Source: Cordilura impudica (lineage: Eukaryota > Arthropoda > Insecta > Diptera > Scathophagidae). Taken from it: 64,000 nucleotides of DNA. The stretch lies in NCBI GenBank assembly GCA_963682025.1, contig OY821519.1, positions 65,404,783 to 65,468,782 on the forward strand. Reading direction: 5' to 3'. Position numbers and translations under genes: made by a program. The notes under the pieces were generated by a model. That model had not been told where the DNA came from. It searched no databases and worked only from the letters and a program-made list of their open reading frames with translations. Shown in pieces: positions 44,281 through 55,265 of this stretch; positions within the stretch are counted from its first letter, which is position 1; every line of letters starts with the position of its first letter.

Positions 44281-45125
44281 TTTTGTCACAGTTAACGAAT
44301 TATGGCCCATAGTTGAGATGAAAAGTGAAACGAGAGCTGGGGGGCTAATGGGCGCATTCGATATCGCGTAAAATCAACCGAATAAATCAAAATATTGAAT
44401 TTCGAATGATTTTACTCGAAAATACGAATAAACTTGGTGCGAATTTTTACAGTTTGCAAATATCGAATTCAGTTTAGTTTTCAACAGTGCTATATGCATT
44501 TCCAAACAGGACCACCTCTTTTCCCCAATTCCAATCAAATAAACATAAGTTATTAAGTTATTATTTTTAAACATTTTTATTTGTTTAATTTTTTATATTT
44601 GTTTACATCTAATAAATTTCCATATTCGCTTGCTCAAAAATTATTGACAACAAATACACCATTAATATTATTAACAATGTTGGAACAATTAAAATCACAA
44701 GTAAATGGAAAATAAAAATTATCGATGGGTGAAAGGAATTAGTATATATATAAAAAAAAAAAAAAAAAAAAAACTAATTTAATAGCAATGGAGCTTGGAT
44801 TTTGGTTTTGGCTTTAAATTAAACCTTACAACTGCTCTTATACAAACATATAGTAGTATTAAAAAAATTATATTAACATAAATTATTTAAAATGAGAATG
44901 ATTTTTTTACCGCTTATAACGCGGCAAACAAAAATATGTTTTCATGTCATAAATTTTATGCATTTACCAGGAATTATAAACGGCTTTTTTTTTCGCAGTT
45001 AACCATTTGTAAGTCCCGGTGTTGTGTTTCCTAAGAGTATTTTTGTATTATGTATAATTTGCATGTCTGTGTTTACTTAAAAACTACTTAAAAACACTAA
45101 TGGCTGTATTAAGTAAGCGTATTAT
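44281..45125. other. Intergenic sequence and probable Hsp83 3'UTR
   Basis: On the minus strand the Hsp83 3'UTR should begin at 45125. AT-rich sequence with candidate polyadenylation hexamers in inverse (tttatt near 44576-44581). A poly-A run lies at 44752-44772. No other gene seen. Confidence 0.4.
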
Positions 45126-47270
45126 TTAATCGACTTCTTCCATGTGAGATGCATCTTCGGTATCATCAACCAATGGAGGAGCATCACCAGCACTTTGAAC
45201 ATCTTCTGATGGCATGGGCTCATCTTCATCAATTCCCAAACCAAGCTTAATCATACGGTAAATGCGGGAAGCATGAGTTTGAGGGCTTTGCAAAGAGAAG
45301 CCAGATGACAAGAGGGAGGTCTCGAACAATAAAATTACCAAATCCTTGACAGCCTTATCGTTTTTATCGGCATCAGCCTTTTGACGCAAAGATTCAATGA
45401 TGGGATGATCGGGATTAATTTCCAAATGTTTCTTGCCGGCCATATAACCCATGGCGGAGGTGTCACGCAAAGCTTGAGCCTTCATGATACGTTCCATATT
45501 GGCAGACCAACCGAATTGGGAGGTGACAATGCAACAGGGCGACTCAACCAAACGGTTTGAAATAACGACCTTGTCGACTTTGCTGTCCAAAATAGATTTC
45601 ATCAATTTGCAAAGGTTTTCGAACTTAGCCTTGTCTTCTTCGAACTTTTTCTTTTCAGCCTCATCTTCGGGCAATTCCAAACCTTCCTTGGTGACGGACA
45701 CCAATTGTTTGCCCTTGTATTCCTTTAAGTGTTGGATGACATACTCATCGATAGGTTCAGTCATGTACACAACTTCAAAGCCACGTGCTTTAACGCGTTC
45801 TACAAAGGCAGAGTTGGCAACTTGATCGTTGGATTCACCGGTGATGAAGAAAATGTGTTTTTGGTTCTCCTTCATGCGAGAAACATAATCGGCCAACGAG
45901 CATGGATCTTCACCAGAAGCAGATGTGTGGAAACGCAAGAAATCAGCCAATTTGGCGCGATTGTTGGTATCTTCGTGAACACCCAATTTCAAGTTCTTGC
46001 TGAATTGATCATAGAACTTTTTGTACTCCTCTTTGTTTTCGGTAAGCTCTTCAATCAATTCCATCGTCTTTTTGACTAAATTCTTACGAATGACCTTCAA
46101 GACCTTATTCTGTTGCAACATTTCACGAGAAATGTTCAATGGCAAATCTTCAGAGTCCACTACACCCTTGATGAAGTTCAGATACTCGGGAATCAGATCG
46201 CTACAGTTGTCCATAATGAAGACACGACGCACGTACAATTTAATGTTGTTGCGTTTCTTTTGATTTTCAAAGAGATCGAAGGGTGTGCGACGGGGAATGA
46301 ACAGAAGAGCACGGAATTCAAGTTGGCCTTCGACGGAGAAATGTTTCACAGCCAAATGGTCTTCCCAGTCGTTGGTGAGAGATTTGTAGAATTCACCGTA
46401 CTCAGCTTGAGAGATATCATCGGGATTACGCGTCCAAATGGGCTTAGTTTTGTTCAGTTCCTCATCTTCAGTGTAGGCCACCTTAATGGTCTTCTTCTTT
46501 TTGCCGTCTTTGTCTTTCTTGTCGGCATCTTCGTCCTCGCCAACATCTTCAATTTTGGGCTCATCTGTATCTATTTTCTCGTCAACCTTCTTGTCTTCAT
46601 CGGCCTCATCATCGCTAACCTCTTGGTCACGTTCCTTTTGGACCACCAACTTAATGGGATAACCAATGAATTGGGAATGTTTGTTGACAATCTCCTTAAT
46701 TTTGGCCTCTTCCAAATAATCAGTTTGATCTTCTTTAATGAACAAAACAATCTTAGTACCACGACCCAAAGGCTCAGAGTTATCAGCCCTGACGGTAAAT
46801 GAACCGCCAGCCGATGATTCCCAAACGTATTGTTCATCATCGTTGTGTTTTGATGTAACACTAACTTTGTCAGCCACCAAGTAAGCGGAATAGAAACCCA
46901 CACCAAACTGACCAATCATAGAGATATCAGCGCCGGCCTGCAACGCTTCCATGAATGCCTTGGTGCCAGATTTGGCAATTGTACCCAAATTGTTGACCAA
47001 ATCGGATTTAGTCATACCAATGCCAGTATCAATGATGGTAAGTGTACCAGCTTCTTTGTTGGGGATCAATTTAATGTAGAGCTCCTTGCCAGAGTCCAAT
47101 TTTGTGGGATCGGTCAATGATTCATAGCGGATCTTATCCAAAGCATCTGAGGCATTTGAAATCAATTCACGCATAAAGATCTCTTTGTTCGAATAGAACG
47201 TATTGATGATCAATGACATCAGCTGAGCAATTTCAGCTTGGAAAGCAAAAGTTTCAACTTCTTCTGGCAT
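45126..47270 (-). CDS. Hsp83: Heat shock protein 83 (cytosolic Hsp90)
   Basis: Complete 714-residue cytosolic Hsp90, an ATP-dependent dimeric chaperone for kinases, receptors and other clients. The N-terminal GHKL ATPase shows [19 protein letters not shown] (26-44, with Glu35 as catalytic base), DTGIGM (81-86, nucleotide-binding Asp81), GTIAKSGT (96-103) and GQFGVGF (120-126). An acidic/basic charged linker follows (about 212-275: [22 protein letters not shown]), then the middle domain and the dimerisation domain. The MEEVD end, docking site for TPR co-chaperones, places it in the cytosol. The start ATG is the first three bases of the exon, directly after a splice acceptor (ttatttgcag|ATG); upstream open codons are intron. 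Length and single coding exon match Drosophila Hsp83. No lesion seen. Confidence 0.98.
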   Translation of the reverse strand: MPEEVETFAFQAEIAQLMSLIINTFYSNKEIFMRELISNASDALDKIRYESLTDPTKLDSGKELYIKLIPNKEAGTLTIIDTGIGMTKSDLVNNLGTIAKSGTKAFMEALQAGADISMIGQFGVGFYSAYLVADKVSVTSKHNDDEQYVWESSAGGSFTVRADNSEPLGRGTKIVLFIKEDQTDYLEEAKIKEIVNKHSQFIGYPIKLVVQKERDQEVSDDEADEDKKVDEKIDTDEPKIEDVGEDEDADKKDKDGKKKKTIKVAYTEDEELNKTKPIWTRNPDDISQAEYGEFYKSLTNDWEDHLAVKHFSVEGQLEFRALLFIPRRTPFDLFENQKKRNNIKLYVRRVFIMDNCSDLIPEYLNFIKGVVDSEDLPLNISREMLQQNKVLKVIRKNLVKKTMELIEELTENKEEYKKFYDQFSKNLKLGVHEDTNNRAKLADFLRFHTSASGEDPCSLADYVSRMKENQKHIFFITGESNDQVANSAFVERVKARGFEVVYMTEPIDEYVIQHLKEYKGKQLVSVTKEGLELPEDEAEKKKFEEDKAKFENLCKLMKSILDSKVDKVVISNRLVESPCCIVTSQFGWSANMERIMKAQALRDTSAMGYMAGKKHLEINPDHPIIESLRQKADADKNDKAVKDLVILLFETSLLSSGFSLQSPQTHASRIYRMIKLGLGIDEDEPMPSEDVQSAGDAPPLVDDTEDASHMEEVD

Positions 47271-48419
47271 CTGCAAATAAAAAAATAAAAAAACGAAATG
47301 AAAATATTTGATGAATATGCACATATTAGATTTAAAAAAAAAATCGATAAAAAAAAAATATGACGCGTTTTTTTTTATATTACACTTGCACAAGACTTTT
47401 TAAACCCTAGACGGTTACTGTTCGTCGAATCGACGAAGCTCATTTACTCATCATATAAACCAAAAAAAAGGGGCCAAATTCGTATCGAATTTTAAGACTG
47501 AAAAATAATTTTATTTTTATATTTTATTTTTTTAATAAAATTTTTAACTAAAAAAAATTTTGTTTATTTTTTACTTTAAAAATCGTTCAGCTAGAAATTT
47601 TTTAAAAAAATTGTTCGTCGATTCGACGAAGAGCAACTTTAATGTACTAAAATGAAGGTTACCTTCCAGGGTTAAAGAAACGTGCTTTTCATCGGATCTA
47701 GCACGCTTAATAGCTTTGAAATTAGTCAACATTTTGGATATTCTCATAAGAAAAATTACATTTCGTTTATGATGAGTATATTAACTTATATAACTATATA
47801 TTTTCAATCCCAACTTTTGGCTGACGCTGAAGGCTGACAACACGAGGTCAACCATTTTTTTTTTATTTTAATCTAGGGGAGTAAAGTGCAACATGCAAAT
47901 TTAGATATTAATAAAATGCAATCGAATCACAAATGACTGTTATAAAAAAAAAAGAGAAAATAGGAGGAAAAAGAACAATTATACCGTTTCAATCTGTATA
48001 CGAAGTGTGTGTGTGTGTGTGTAACATTTTCTAGAATATTCTCTCATAAAGGAAATTTTTAACCAAGGGGTTGTTATGTGTAACTTTTCACAAAAAAAAA
48101 AAAAAAAAAGTTATTAAACAAGATTTCTGAAGGCGTCAATTCTTTAATAACTTGCATAAAAAAAATGGAAAAATCATTTACTTTTCTGAAACTAACTTCT
48201 GAGCAAATGCAATTAAACAAAGGAATATTTTAATTTTTATACAATTTGACAAGATTGTTCTTTTAGCATGATTTTGTTAAAACAAAAAGCAATCTTTTTT
48301 ATAAATCTATCAAACCAAATCAATGAAATTCTTTAAACTAAAAACGGATACCGTTGTTTAATGTATATTTTTTTTTTGTCAAATAAGGCACTCGTTAATT
48401 TTTCTTTTATTAAACTCAC
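47271..48419 (-). other. Hsp83: Hsp83 5'UTR intron
   Basis: A 1149-base intron with donor AAG|GTGAGT (48419 downward) and acceptor ttatttgcag ending at 47271, immediately before the ATG. Drosophila Hsp83 likewise has one intron just before its start codon. The intron carries a small piggyBac-like element (47400-47675) and a (gt)n run at 48006-48022. Confidence 0.85.
47400..47675. mobile_element. piggyBac-like MITE in the Hsp83 intron
   Basis: Starts (t)TAAACCCTAGACGGTTAC and ends GGTTACCTTCCAGGGTTAA. CCCT...AGGG inverted ends beside TTAA are typical of piggyBac elements; the left target site is altered (taaa). Inside, near each end, there is a palindrome ttcgtcga-(a/t)-tcgacgaa (about 47420-47437 and 47613-47630), making the ends strongly structured. 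No coding capacity. Confidence 0.6.
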
Positions 48420-48605
48420 CTTGCTTTTTTTTCTTTTATATTAACTTCAAATATAAATTAATTTTCAGCAAATTATATTAAATAACGTTTTTGCAATTGA
48501 AAGTTATCAACCACACTTTTTTTTATATTTAATTCACAAAAGAACGCTTTTTACTTTCTCCCGTACGGAGTTCTTGCTATATTCTGCACAAATTTTTTCA
48601 AGACT
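48420..48605 (-). other. Hsp83: Hsp83 non-coding first exon
   Basis: From an initiator-like TCAGTC (minus strand, A at 48605) to the donor AAG|GTGAGT at 48420. No ATG-led frame of note. Extent is inferred from promoter and splice signals, not from transcripts. Confidence 0.65.
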
Positions 48606-48698
48606 GATGCCGGCAGTAGGCCATGCACTTCAATTTATACTATTGTCAAACATATATAGAAAACCCTAGAATGTTGTGGAACAAACTACTCAAACTTC
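48605..48698 (-). promoter_or_regulatory. Hsp83: Hsp83 heat-shock promoter: HSE, TATA box, initiator
   Basis: On the minus strand: three GAA/TTC units at exactly 10-base spacing (48659-48661, 48669-48671, 48679-48681) with a TTG half-match between the last two, forming a heat-shock element for HSF; another inverse unit lies at 48696-48698. A TATAAA box is at 48639-48634, followed about 30 bases later by TCAGTC (48607-48602), which fits the fly initiator TCAKTY. The arrangement HSE-TATA-Inr supports the start site and heat induction. Confidence 0.75.
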
Positions 48699-48699
48699 C

Positions 48700-49374
48700 G
48701 TCGTCTCTTATGAACATCATGTGGTTATTTATGTGGGTATTTATTGCCGTAACACTTATAAAACCAATAAACAAAAAAATTTTATAATACCTTATGCATA
48801 AAAAATATATTTTATTATGAGTTTAAGTTATTAGAAGAACTAAATTGTTTAAAATTGTATAAAATTAATAAAACAAAAACTTCATATAATGCCGACACAG
48901 TGTTGTATTATGCAAAAGCAATGCGTCCCAAACTGTAATTTATGTGTCATGAATGTGTCATTACTCTCCCTCTCTCATCGAATCTCATTTCTCTTGGCCT
49001 TATTTTTAATTAATAATTTGTATTAAATTTAAAACATAAATTCTGCAAGTTCCCGAATTAAACATGCGAATTTAATATAGTTTTTCATTGCATGTCATGA
49101 TGTGTAGTTTTTCAGTGTTAATAATTTATAAAACCATATTTCAAATATTTGCTATGGGGTGAGAGAGTAAATTTTGTTTTATCTCTTGAATCACCGGTGC
49201 AGCAGCTGTTTTTTTTGTTTTGTGACAGCTATTTGTATTTATTAATCATTGTTTTGGTGGTGAAACTCATTCGAAATTTCTGGATAAAAACAATTTTTGG
49301 CGGTCTAATTATATATATTTTGCAGATAATTTTGTGGTTTTGGATTTAACATACTGTCGTATGTTTGAGTGATA
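48700..49374. promoter_or_regulatory. Divergent Hsp83 / msl-3 intergenic region with GAGA-type tract
   Basis: This segment lies between the Hsp83 promoter and the msl-3 start codon. A CT-rich tract (ctctccctctctc, 48964-48976, and tctcatttctctt nearby) gives GAGAG motifs on the minus strand, as bound by GAGA factor at fly heat-shock promoters. Other recognisable promoter elements for msl-3 are not evident. Frames here (e.g. 49149-49349) are hydrophobic, AT-driven artefacts and end at a stop before the msl-3 ATG. Confidence 0.5.
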
Positions 49375-49479
49375 ATGGTTTCAACACGTGGTCCTAGGTC
49401 TCGTTATTTTGAGAAAGGTGAAAAGGTCCTCTGTTATGAACCAGATCCATCTAAAGCAAAAGTTCTTTACGATTCCAAG
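49375..49479 (+). CDS. msl-3: msl-3, coding exon 1 (chromo-barrel, first part)
   Basis: Encodes 35 residues, [20 protein letters not shown] ending YDSK, up to donor AAG|GTAAATT. An in-frame TGA nine bases upstream fixes the ATG. MSL3 is the chromodomain/MRG subunit of the male-specific lethal complex (with MSL1, MSL2, MOF, MLE and roX RNA), which raises X-linked transcription in male flies by H4K16 acetylation; MSL3 binds methylated histones and anchors MOF through MSL1. [19 protein letters not shown] is the first strand set of the chromo-barrel and matches Drosophila MSL3 closely; Tyr32 is the first aromatic-cage residue. This is msl-3 rather than the paralogue MRG15, as judged by 'LKDTEENRQLQR' in the next exon. 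Confidence 0.93.
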
Positions 49480-50068
49480 GTAAATTGAATCCGCGAAGTT
49501 AGTTTAGCTTAAATTTGTGCCAAAAGTGTTTTGTTTGTTAATTATCGGTGTTTGATCATTTTTTAATCATGTAAACAACATCCATACATATACAAAAATT
49601 TGCTTTTCATTAGATCATTGATAAACAAATCAATTGGAAACCGAAACAAATTATTTGGAAACTGAAACGCCTCAACTAATTCGATCGATTGAAACAAGTT
49701 GAACTCAAATCTTGTCTCTAATTTTTTTTTACCCTTTTAACAACAACTAGTTGAAATGCAAAACGTAGTATTTAACATACATATGTATTTCTTGAATGGT
49801 TTTGATGCCTCTAAATGTCATGTCCCCACCCTTTGCTTCTTTTCTAAAAAAAAAGTTAAACCATTTTGCATTTCAGCATTTTAAAAACTGAATTGATGTA
49901 CATTCATTTTATATACCAGTTTCTGGTTCATCATGAATTAATCTATCGGAATAAGAGTTTAAAATTCATAGTTTAATAATCAAGTTCGTTAATCAAGCAA
50001 ATCTAGCAAGTTTATAAATTTACTCAACTTCTTTGTCGACTTATTAAATAATATTTATCCATTTCTAG

Positions 50069-50247
50069 ATTTTAGGTACTTATGAGTCCAAGGATAGACG
50101 TGGACGTAAAAGTATACAATATAAAATACATTTTCAAGGTTGGAGCAGTTCTTGGGACCGTAAAGTCAGTTCTGATTTTGTACTCAAAGACACGGAAGAA
50201 AACCGCCAACTTCAACGTGATTTAGCGGAAAAAGCTCAATTGCTATT
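50069..50247 (+). CDS. msl-3: msl-3, coding exon 2 (chromo-barrel, second part)
   Basis: Acceptor atttctag|ATTTTAGG, donor CTATT|GTAAGT; 179 bases, leaving two bases of a codon. It reads ILGTYESKDRRGRKSIQYKI, HFQGWSSSWDRKVSSD, then LKDTEENRQLQRDLAEKAQL, a stretch diagnostic of MSL3. With exon 1 the cage residues are Tyr32, Phe57, Trp60 and Trp64, corresponding one for one (offset by one) to those reported for human MSL3 in binding methylated H4K20. So the reader pocket looks functional. Confidence 0.95.
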
Positions 50248-51559
50248 GTAAGTGATTTTGTTTTTAATTAACTTTTTTTTTTTATTAATATTTCTTCAGA
50301 AGCTCAAACTTATATTAATAATAATTTGAGGTACATTTATCAGGAACCTTAACACTTACATATAAGTTATAATTATTTAGTATAAAGATCGATATTGTGG
50401 ACAGATCGATTTACTTACCAACTCTCTTGCAGGCTGAATATAACTGACAATGATTGAAGCATGCATTTTTCAAATCTAAGCCGCAGACTTTCATTGGTTG
50501 GTATTCAGATTTGTTGATTGCCATTGCATATGTCAGACGAATTGGGAACTGTAAGACTTTAAATGTATTTGGTGAATCTGTTGAAATCATCGTATTTCGA
50601 GATATGTAAAAATAATTCCTTTGCAAGTTTGGTCGACCAATATTTATTTCATCCCGTCCAACTTTGCAAAAACCTCCCTATTATAGTATTCGAGAAATTT
50701 GCCACGTCTATTGATTCGATACTACCAGTTTTCAGCACAGCTACTCGCACTAATAACCTGAAAAATGACACAAATTATCATTACTCTCCCTTTTATATTA
50801 CTCAAGATATATGATAATGATTTGCAAAGCTCTCCCTATGATATTGCTTGAGAAATGTGATATTGGATATTTACATTGTATGGGAGGTGCCATGCCTACC
50901 GATCCCATATAGTTTATTTTCAACAATCGATATCGCCTACTCACACTAATAAGTAAAGTCACACAAACTCACAAAAAAAAAAACTTTGCATTGTGACACG
51001 CCCACATATTTTATTATTATTTTTCCGTAATTACGCTATTCGGGGCGGAGACGAATCCAAAAAACCAAAAATCATTTAAAGCGGTCCAGCCGTTCTTGAG
51101 TTATAAATGGTGTAACTAACCCGACCTCATTTTATATATTTATATTGATGATATATATGGTATATATATTTTCCACACCTCAGTGGCAGAGGGTATATAC
51201 AGGTTTGTCATTCCGTTTGTAACGCATCGAAATAAATTCCGGAGACCCCAAAACCATGTATTTTCTTGATCATTATAACAAGGAAAGTTGATTTAGCGAT
51301 TACCGTCTGTCCGTTTGTCTGTGGAAATAACGATTACGTCGTCAATATCTAAGCTAGACCGTTCGTTTTTGTACAAAATCGTTTATTGACATCATTAAAA
51401 TCGTCAAAATCGGTCAAAGGGGGCACGAGTTATGAATGAAACTGTGAAAACACTCTTGAAAAAATAAAAATTTTCAGTGTGTTTGTTGTTTTTCTTAAGA
51501 TATGTTGTATATGATGCACGTGTCACATTAGCCTACCATATATTTTTTTATCGTGAAAA

Positions 51560-52188
51560 TCAAAAATTAAATATTAAAAATTAAAAATTAAAAATTAAAA
51601 ATTAAAAATTAAAAATTAAAAATTAAAAATTAAAAATTAAAAATTAAAAATCAAAAATTAAAAATTAAAAATTAAAAATTAAAAATTAAAAGTTAAAAAT
51701 TAAAAATTAAAAATTAAAAGTTAAAAATTAAAAATTAAAAATTAAAATTTAAAAATTAAAAATTAAAAATTAAAAATTAAAAATTAAAAATTAAAAATTA
51801 AAAATTAAAAATTAAAAATTAAAAACTAAAAATTAAAAATTAAAAATTAAAAATTAAAAATTAAAAATTAAAAATTAAAAATTAAAAATTAAAAATTAAA
51901 AATTAAAAATTAAAAATTAAAAATTAAAAATTAAAAATTAAAAATTAAAAATTAAAAATTAAAAATTAAAAATTAAAAATTAAAAATTAAAAATTAAAAA
52001 TTAAAAATTAAAAATTAAAAATTAAAAATTAAAAATTAACAATTAACAATTAATAATTAAAAATTAAAAATTTAAAAATTTAAAAATTAAAAATTTAAAA
52101 ATTAAAAATTAACAAATAAAAATTAAAAATTAAATATTAAATATTAAAAATTAATAATTAAAAATTAAAAATTAAAAATTAAAAATTA
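51560..52188. repeat. AAAAATT heptamer satellite, ~630 bp
   Basis: About 90 nearly uninterrupted copies of the 7-mer aaaaatt (aaaaattaaaaatt...), with rare variants (aaaaatc, aaaagtt, aacaatt) clustering toward the right end. Within msl-3 intron 2. Confidence 0.97.
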
Positions 52189-52317
52189 CTAGCTAATTCA
52201 GATAAAAATATTTTAAAATTTGCTTTTTTTTAATATTAATATCTGGAAATTTTTAACCAAGAATCAGTTGATTTTTCAGTTTATTTTTTTTTTTAAATTA
52301 TCATGAATTATTTCAAA

Positions 52318-53045
52318 ACTTCTTATAGGGATCAAACTTTGTGTGTTATAACGCTGGCTGCGTTATATAATGAAATTCATTAGGGGTTTTCTACTCTAGT
52401 AGAATTCTTTCTATAGAAGACACGATCATTGTTTTTTATAACAAGGAATTATAAGAGAAACTGGCCAACAAGAAAAGCAATCTTATATATTAAAAGAATT
52501 TATGAATAAACTTTGCATTCAAGATTTTTTTCAATATTTTTCTTCTCTCAAACCTCTATAACTAGAGTTGACATAGGTCTAAGAACACTCAGTTGATCAA
52601 GCTCCTTCTTTTGAGCTATTAACTGCTTCGTTGGGTTTGAGGAAAGTTATGCGTGGAGAATCAACTTTACTTTTACTGTACGTTAACTTATCTTGGCATA
52701 TTTTGGCATTACTGTACTTTAACTTCTCTTGGCAAATTCGTTGGGTTTGAGGAAAGTTATGCGTGGACAATCAACTTTACTTTTACTGTACGTTAACTTC
52801 TATTGGCATATTTTGGCATTACTGTACGTTAACTTCTCTTGGCAAATTTTAGTATTATATTATAAAAAATAATATAATATAATATAATGCTGTGGAGCAG
52901 CAGGGGTCCTCTAGTTAACTTTAAATTTAATTGGTATTCGAAATTTAAATTTCAGTATCGACAACAGTTTTAAAGTGGTAGCCGTACCCAATATTGGTTG
53001 TAATATTGAGTTTAAGATGCAGGTGGAATTTAACACTCAAACTTC
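52318..53045 (+). mobile_element. Family F element, copy 2, interrupted
   Basis: Same block order as 41300-41670 (aacgctggctgcgttatata; aactggccaacaagaaaagc; gtggtagccgtacccaatat; gtttaagatgcaggtggaat). Between the 'aagaaaagcaa' and 'ttaactttaaatttaattgg' blocks there is an inserted ~430 bases (52484-52915) containing the internal duplication; the 3' hairpin is lost. Confidence 0.65.
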
Positions 53046-53640
53046 TTTTTATTATCATATTTTTATTTTTATTGAAACCTTTATAAAATATTAATGTACA
53101 ATGTTAAAAATTAATTAAAGAAACTGCTAGTATCACAGTATTAAAGAAAAGTTGTAAAAAAAAACCTTGATATACTGAGCTTTATAAAAAATTTAAAAAC
53201 AAACACTAATTTTTACTCTTTAAGAACAAAATGAATTAAACATCAAGAACAAATGAATTAAAGATTGTTTAAGTTACTATGAAGTTCGTTAGTAGAATAT
53301 TATATTTTATTTTGTATTATTTGTTATTTTCTTGTGCGAGTTTTAGCAGCTTCGTATAACCAAACTTGGCATACATAGGTCATAGTAGGCCGAATACACA
53401 TTTTGTGAATAAGAATCTTGTTTTTTTTATATTAAATTCAGTTCTTCTGTTAAGTAATGGGTAAAGAGCACGATCGCAATTAATTGTCTTATTACAAATA
53501 TATTGCGCTGTTTAAATTAGAGGATATAAACATATTTCAGTTAAATATATCCAAATAAAATACTCTACTTAAAAAAAAAAAATACATTAATCATTGTTCA
53601 CTTTTCTTCTTAATTTGTTTTTTGTTTGTTTTTTTTTTAG

Positions 53641-53840
53641 AGGTGCATATTTATATCGTAAAGAACACAGTAATAAAAATAAAAAACGTTATCGAAAGTC
53701 AACAACAACAATTAATTCGGAAGATTCAGCTGATGCCAGTACTTCCCCATCGAAACTTCGTCCGCGTGGTTTATCCGAGGATAATATTAGTAGTTCTGGT
53801 AGTACATTTGAAAAGAATGAAAATTGTTCTCTTAAAGATG
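53641..53840 (+). CDS. msl-3: msl-3, coding exon 3 (linker)
   Basis: Begins after tttttttttag with A completing a Leu codon, reads GAYLYRKEHSNKNKKRYRKS, a Ser/Thr-rich stretch (TTTINSEDSADASTSPSKLR), and ends LKDG at the donor GATG|GTAAGT. This links the chromo-barrel to the MRG domain. It is Ser-, Asp- and basic-rich and probably disordered; sequence here is poorly conserved among flies, as expected. Confidence 0.85.
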
Positions 53841-54210
53841 GTAAGTAATGTAAAAATGTATAAAGTATATTTGAAATGTTATCTTTCGCATGTGTCGTAA
53901 TTGAATTAGTTAAAAAAATTTTAATTTAAAACAAAATTTGAGGTGAAAGAAACTATTTAAAGGTGAATAAAAAATTTGAAATGAAAAAATACTTTGAGGG
54001 GAACATTTTTTTTGGATTAAAAGTACTAAAAAATCCTTCCGAATTCAGGGACCGAAAATAACAATTATTTGTAAATTAAAAAAAAAAAAAAAATAAAAAT
54101 CCAGGTGAAAAAATATTTTTTTTTAGTTTAAAAACATTAACGAAATATTTAGAAATCAGGAATTGAAAATACGAGTAACAGTTATTTTGCAATTTTGTAT
54201 GAAAGAAATC

Positions 54211-54650
54211 ATATCGAGGGTTTATATTCAGAAAGCGCTATCTGCAATTTACAATATAATTTATGTTTGGTTTTAAACTATTCTCTGTAACACATTCAAT
54301 ATATATTGTGATATTTGGATCACGATCAATATCGCAGAATGGCCTTTTATTGTGAAATCCATTAAAATGTATCGCGATGCATCAATACTGCTACATGCTA
54401 CACGTTCAATAATTCAATAATATTGAATCGCGGTCAATAATATTAAACGTGTAACAGGGCTCTAAGATAACTGTTATCTATAATAACGATTTTAATTTTC
54501 AACATTAATAGTAGGATTAATTCTTAATAAATATTGTACTAAACCGATCGATGAAAACTTTTAGATCTAATGAATAAATTGGTGTTCCTCGCTCTCCTCA
54601 AAAATTCTGTTAAAGCAGTTAGCACTTTTTGAATATAAACCCTCGATATA
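54211..54650. mobile_element. MITE with ~36-bp inverted ends
   Basis: atatcgagggtttatattca plus 'gaaagcgctatctgc' at the left is inverted at the right ('agcactttttgaatataaac' then 'cctcgatat'). Interior has ttcaataatattgaatcgcg-like inverted words. 440 bases, no coding capacity; target duplication unclear (AT or ATA). Confidence 0.65.
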
Positions 54651-54781
54651 GAAGTAAATGTTTGAGTATACTATTTTGATCCTTGTGAACAAAAAAAATG
54701 TATTTTTTGATGGTTGTAATTTTTATTTTTGTTTTTTTTTTTCGAGCAGAAATGAATGTTATTTTTTGATTTCGAGCCTAA

Positions 54782-55016
54782 AATAAGAATTAATTTATAT
54801 TTTTTTTCGAGAAAATACTGCTAAAAAAAAGTGTGAGATATGTGAGAAGAAATCAATTGAAAAAATTCTGGCATTTAATGTTAATGCCTATAAAAATAAG
54901 AAAATAAGAATTAATTTATATTTTTTTCGAGAAAATACTGCTAAAAAAAAGTGTGAGATATGTGAGAAGAAATCAATTGAAAAAATTCTGGCATTTAATG
55001 TTAATGCCTATAAAAA
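54782..55016 (+). repeat. Tandem duplication of ~113-122 bases
   Basis: The stretch starting aataagaattaatttatatt at about 54783 and ending 'gttaatgcctataaaaa' near 54895 is repeated almost exactly from about 54904 to 55016 (one T fewer in the T run). Near identity implies a recent event. Confidence 0.85.
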
Positions 55017-55065
55017 TTACAACGTAAATCACTTTTTGGTGGCATTTCTCATTTTTATTACATTT

Positions 55066-55265
55066 ATTTGATTTTTATATACTCTAACACTTCAAACTTC
55101 GATTCATCGGACCAAATGATCTTCTACCAATCGTTGAAAGCCCAGTTTTCATATTTTTTTACACCACTCTAATCTTTTTCTTTTATTTTGTGGGTGAAGA
55201 TGAGGTTTTGTCATAGCGATTCTGCCGTTTAAGCCAACCATTTTCAAGGTGCAAGGTCCTTTGGT
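55066..55265 (-). pseudogene. Tc1-type transposase N-half, inverted relative to its C-half
   Basis: The minus strand reads (with frameshifts) KRLEWCKK, then GFQRLVEDHLVR/WSDESKFEVLE, i.e. the region up to the first catalytic Asp (SDESKF) of a Tc1-type transposase. It stops where the plus-strand C-half begins, so the element's first half has been flipped. Confidence 0.65.

Larger units (their letters stand above)
50248..53640 (+). other. msl-3: msl-3 intron 2, with repeats
   Basis: A 3.4-kb intron, donor GTAAGT, acceptor after a long T tract (tttttttttag). Contents: AT-rich sequence; a decayed Helitron family B-like stretch (about 50840-51130, with 'tgggaggtgccatgcc'); a repeat sharing a block with 1130 (51190-51480); the AAAAATT satellite; family F copy 2; and a duplicated 'gttgggtttgaggaaagtta' segment (about 52632 and 52741). 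Confidence 0.85.

Noticed and set aside
45484..46802. Several plus-strand open frames across the Hsp83 coding exon (up to 229 codons)
   Set aside because: They are antisense shadows of the Hsp83 reading frame, with no domain signature of their own.
47271..47393. N-terminal extension of the Hsp83 frame upstream of MPEEVE
   Set aside because: It is AT-rich, hydrophobic, and lies before a clear splice acceptor; it is intron sequence.
47420..47630. ttcgtcga/tcgacgaa palindromes as additional heat-shock elements
   Set aside because: TTC and GAA are separated by three bases instead of the two needed for the nTTCnnGAAn arrangement, and they lie within a transposon-like segment in the intron.
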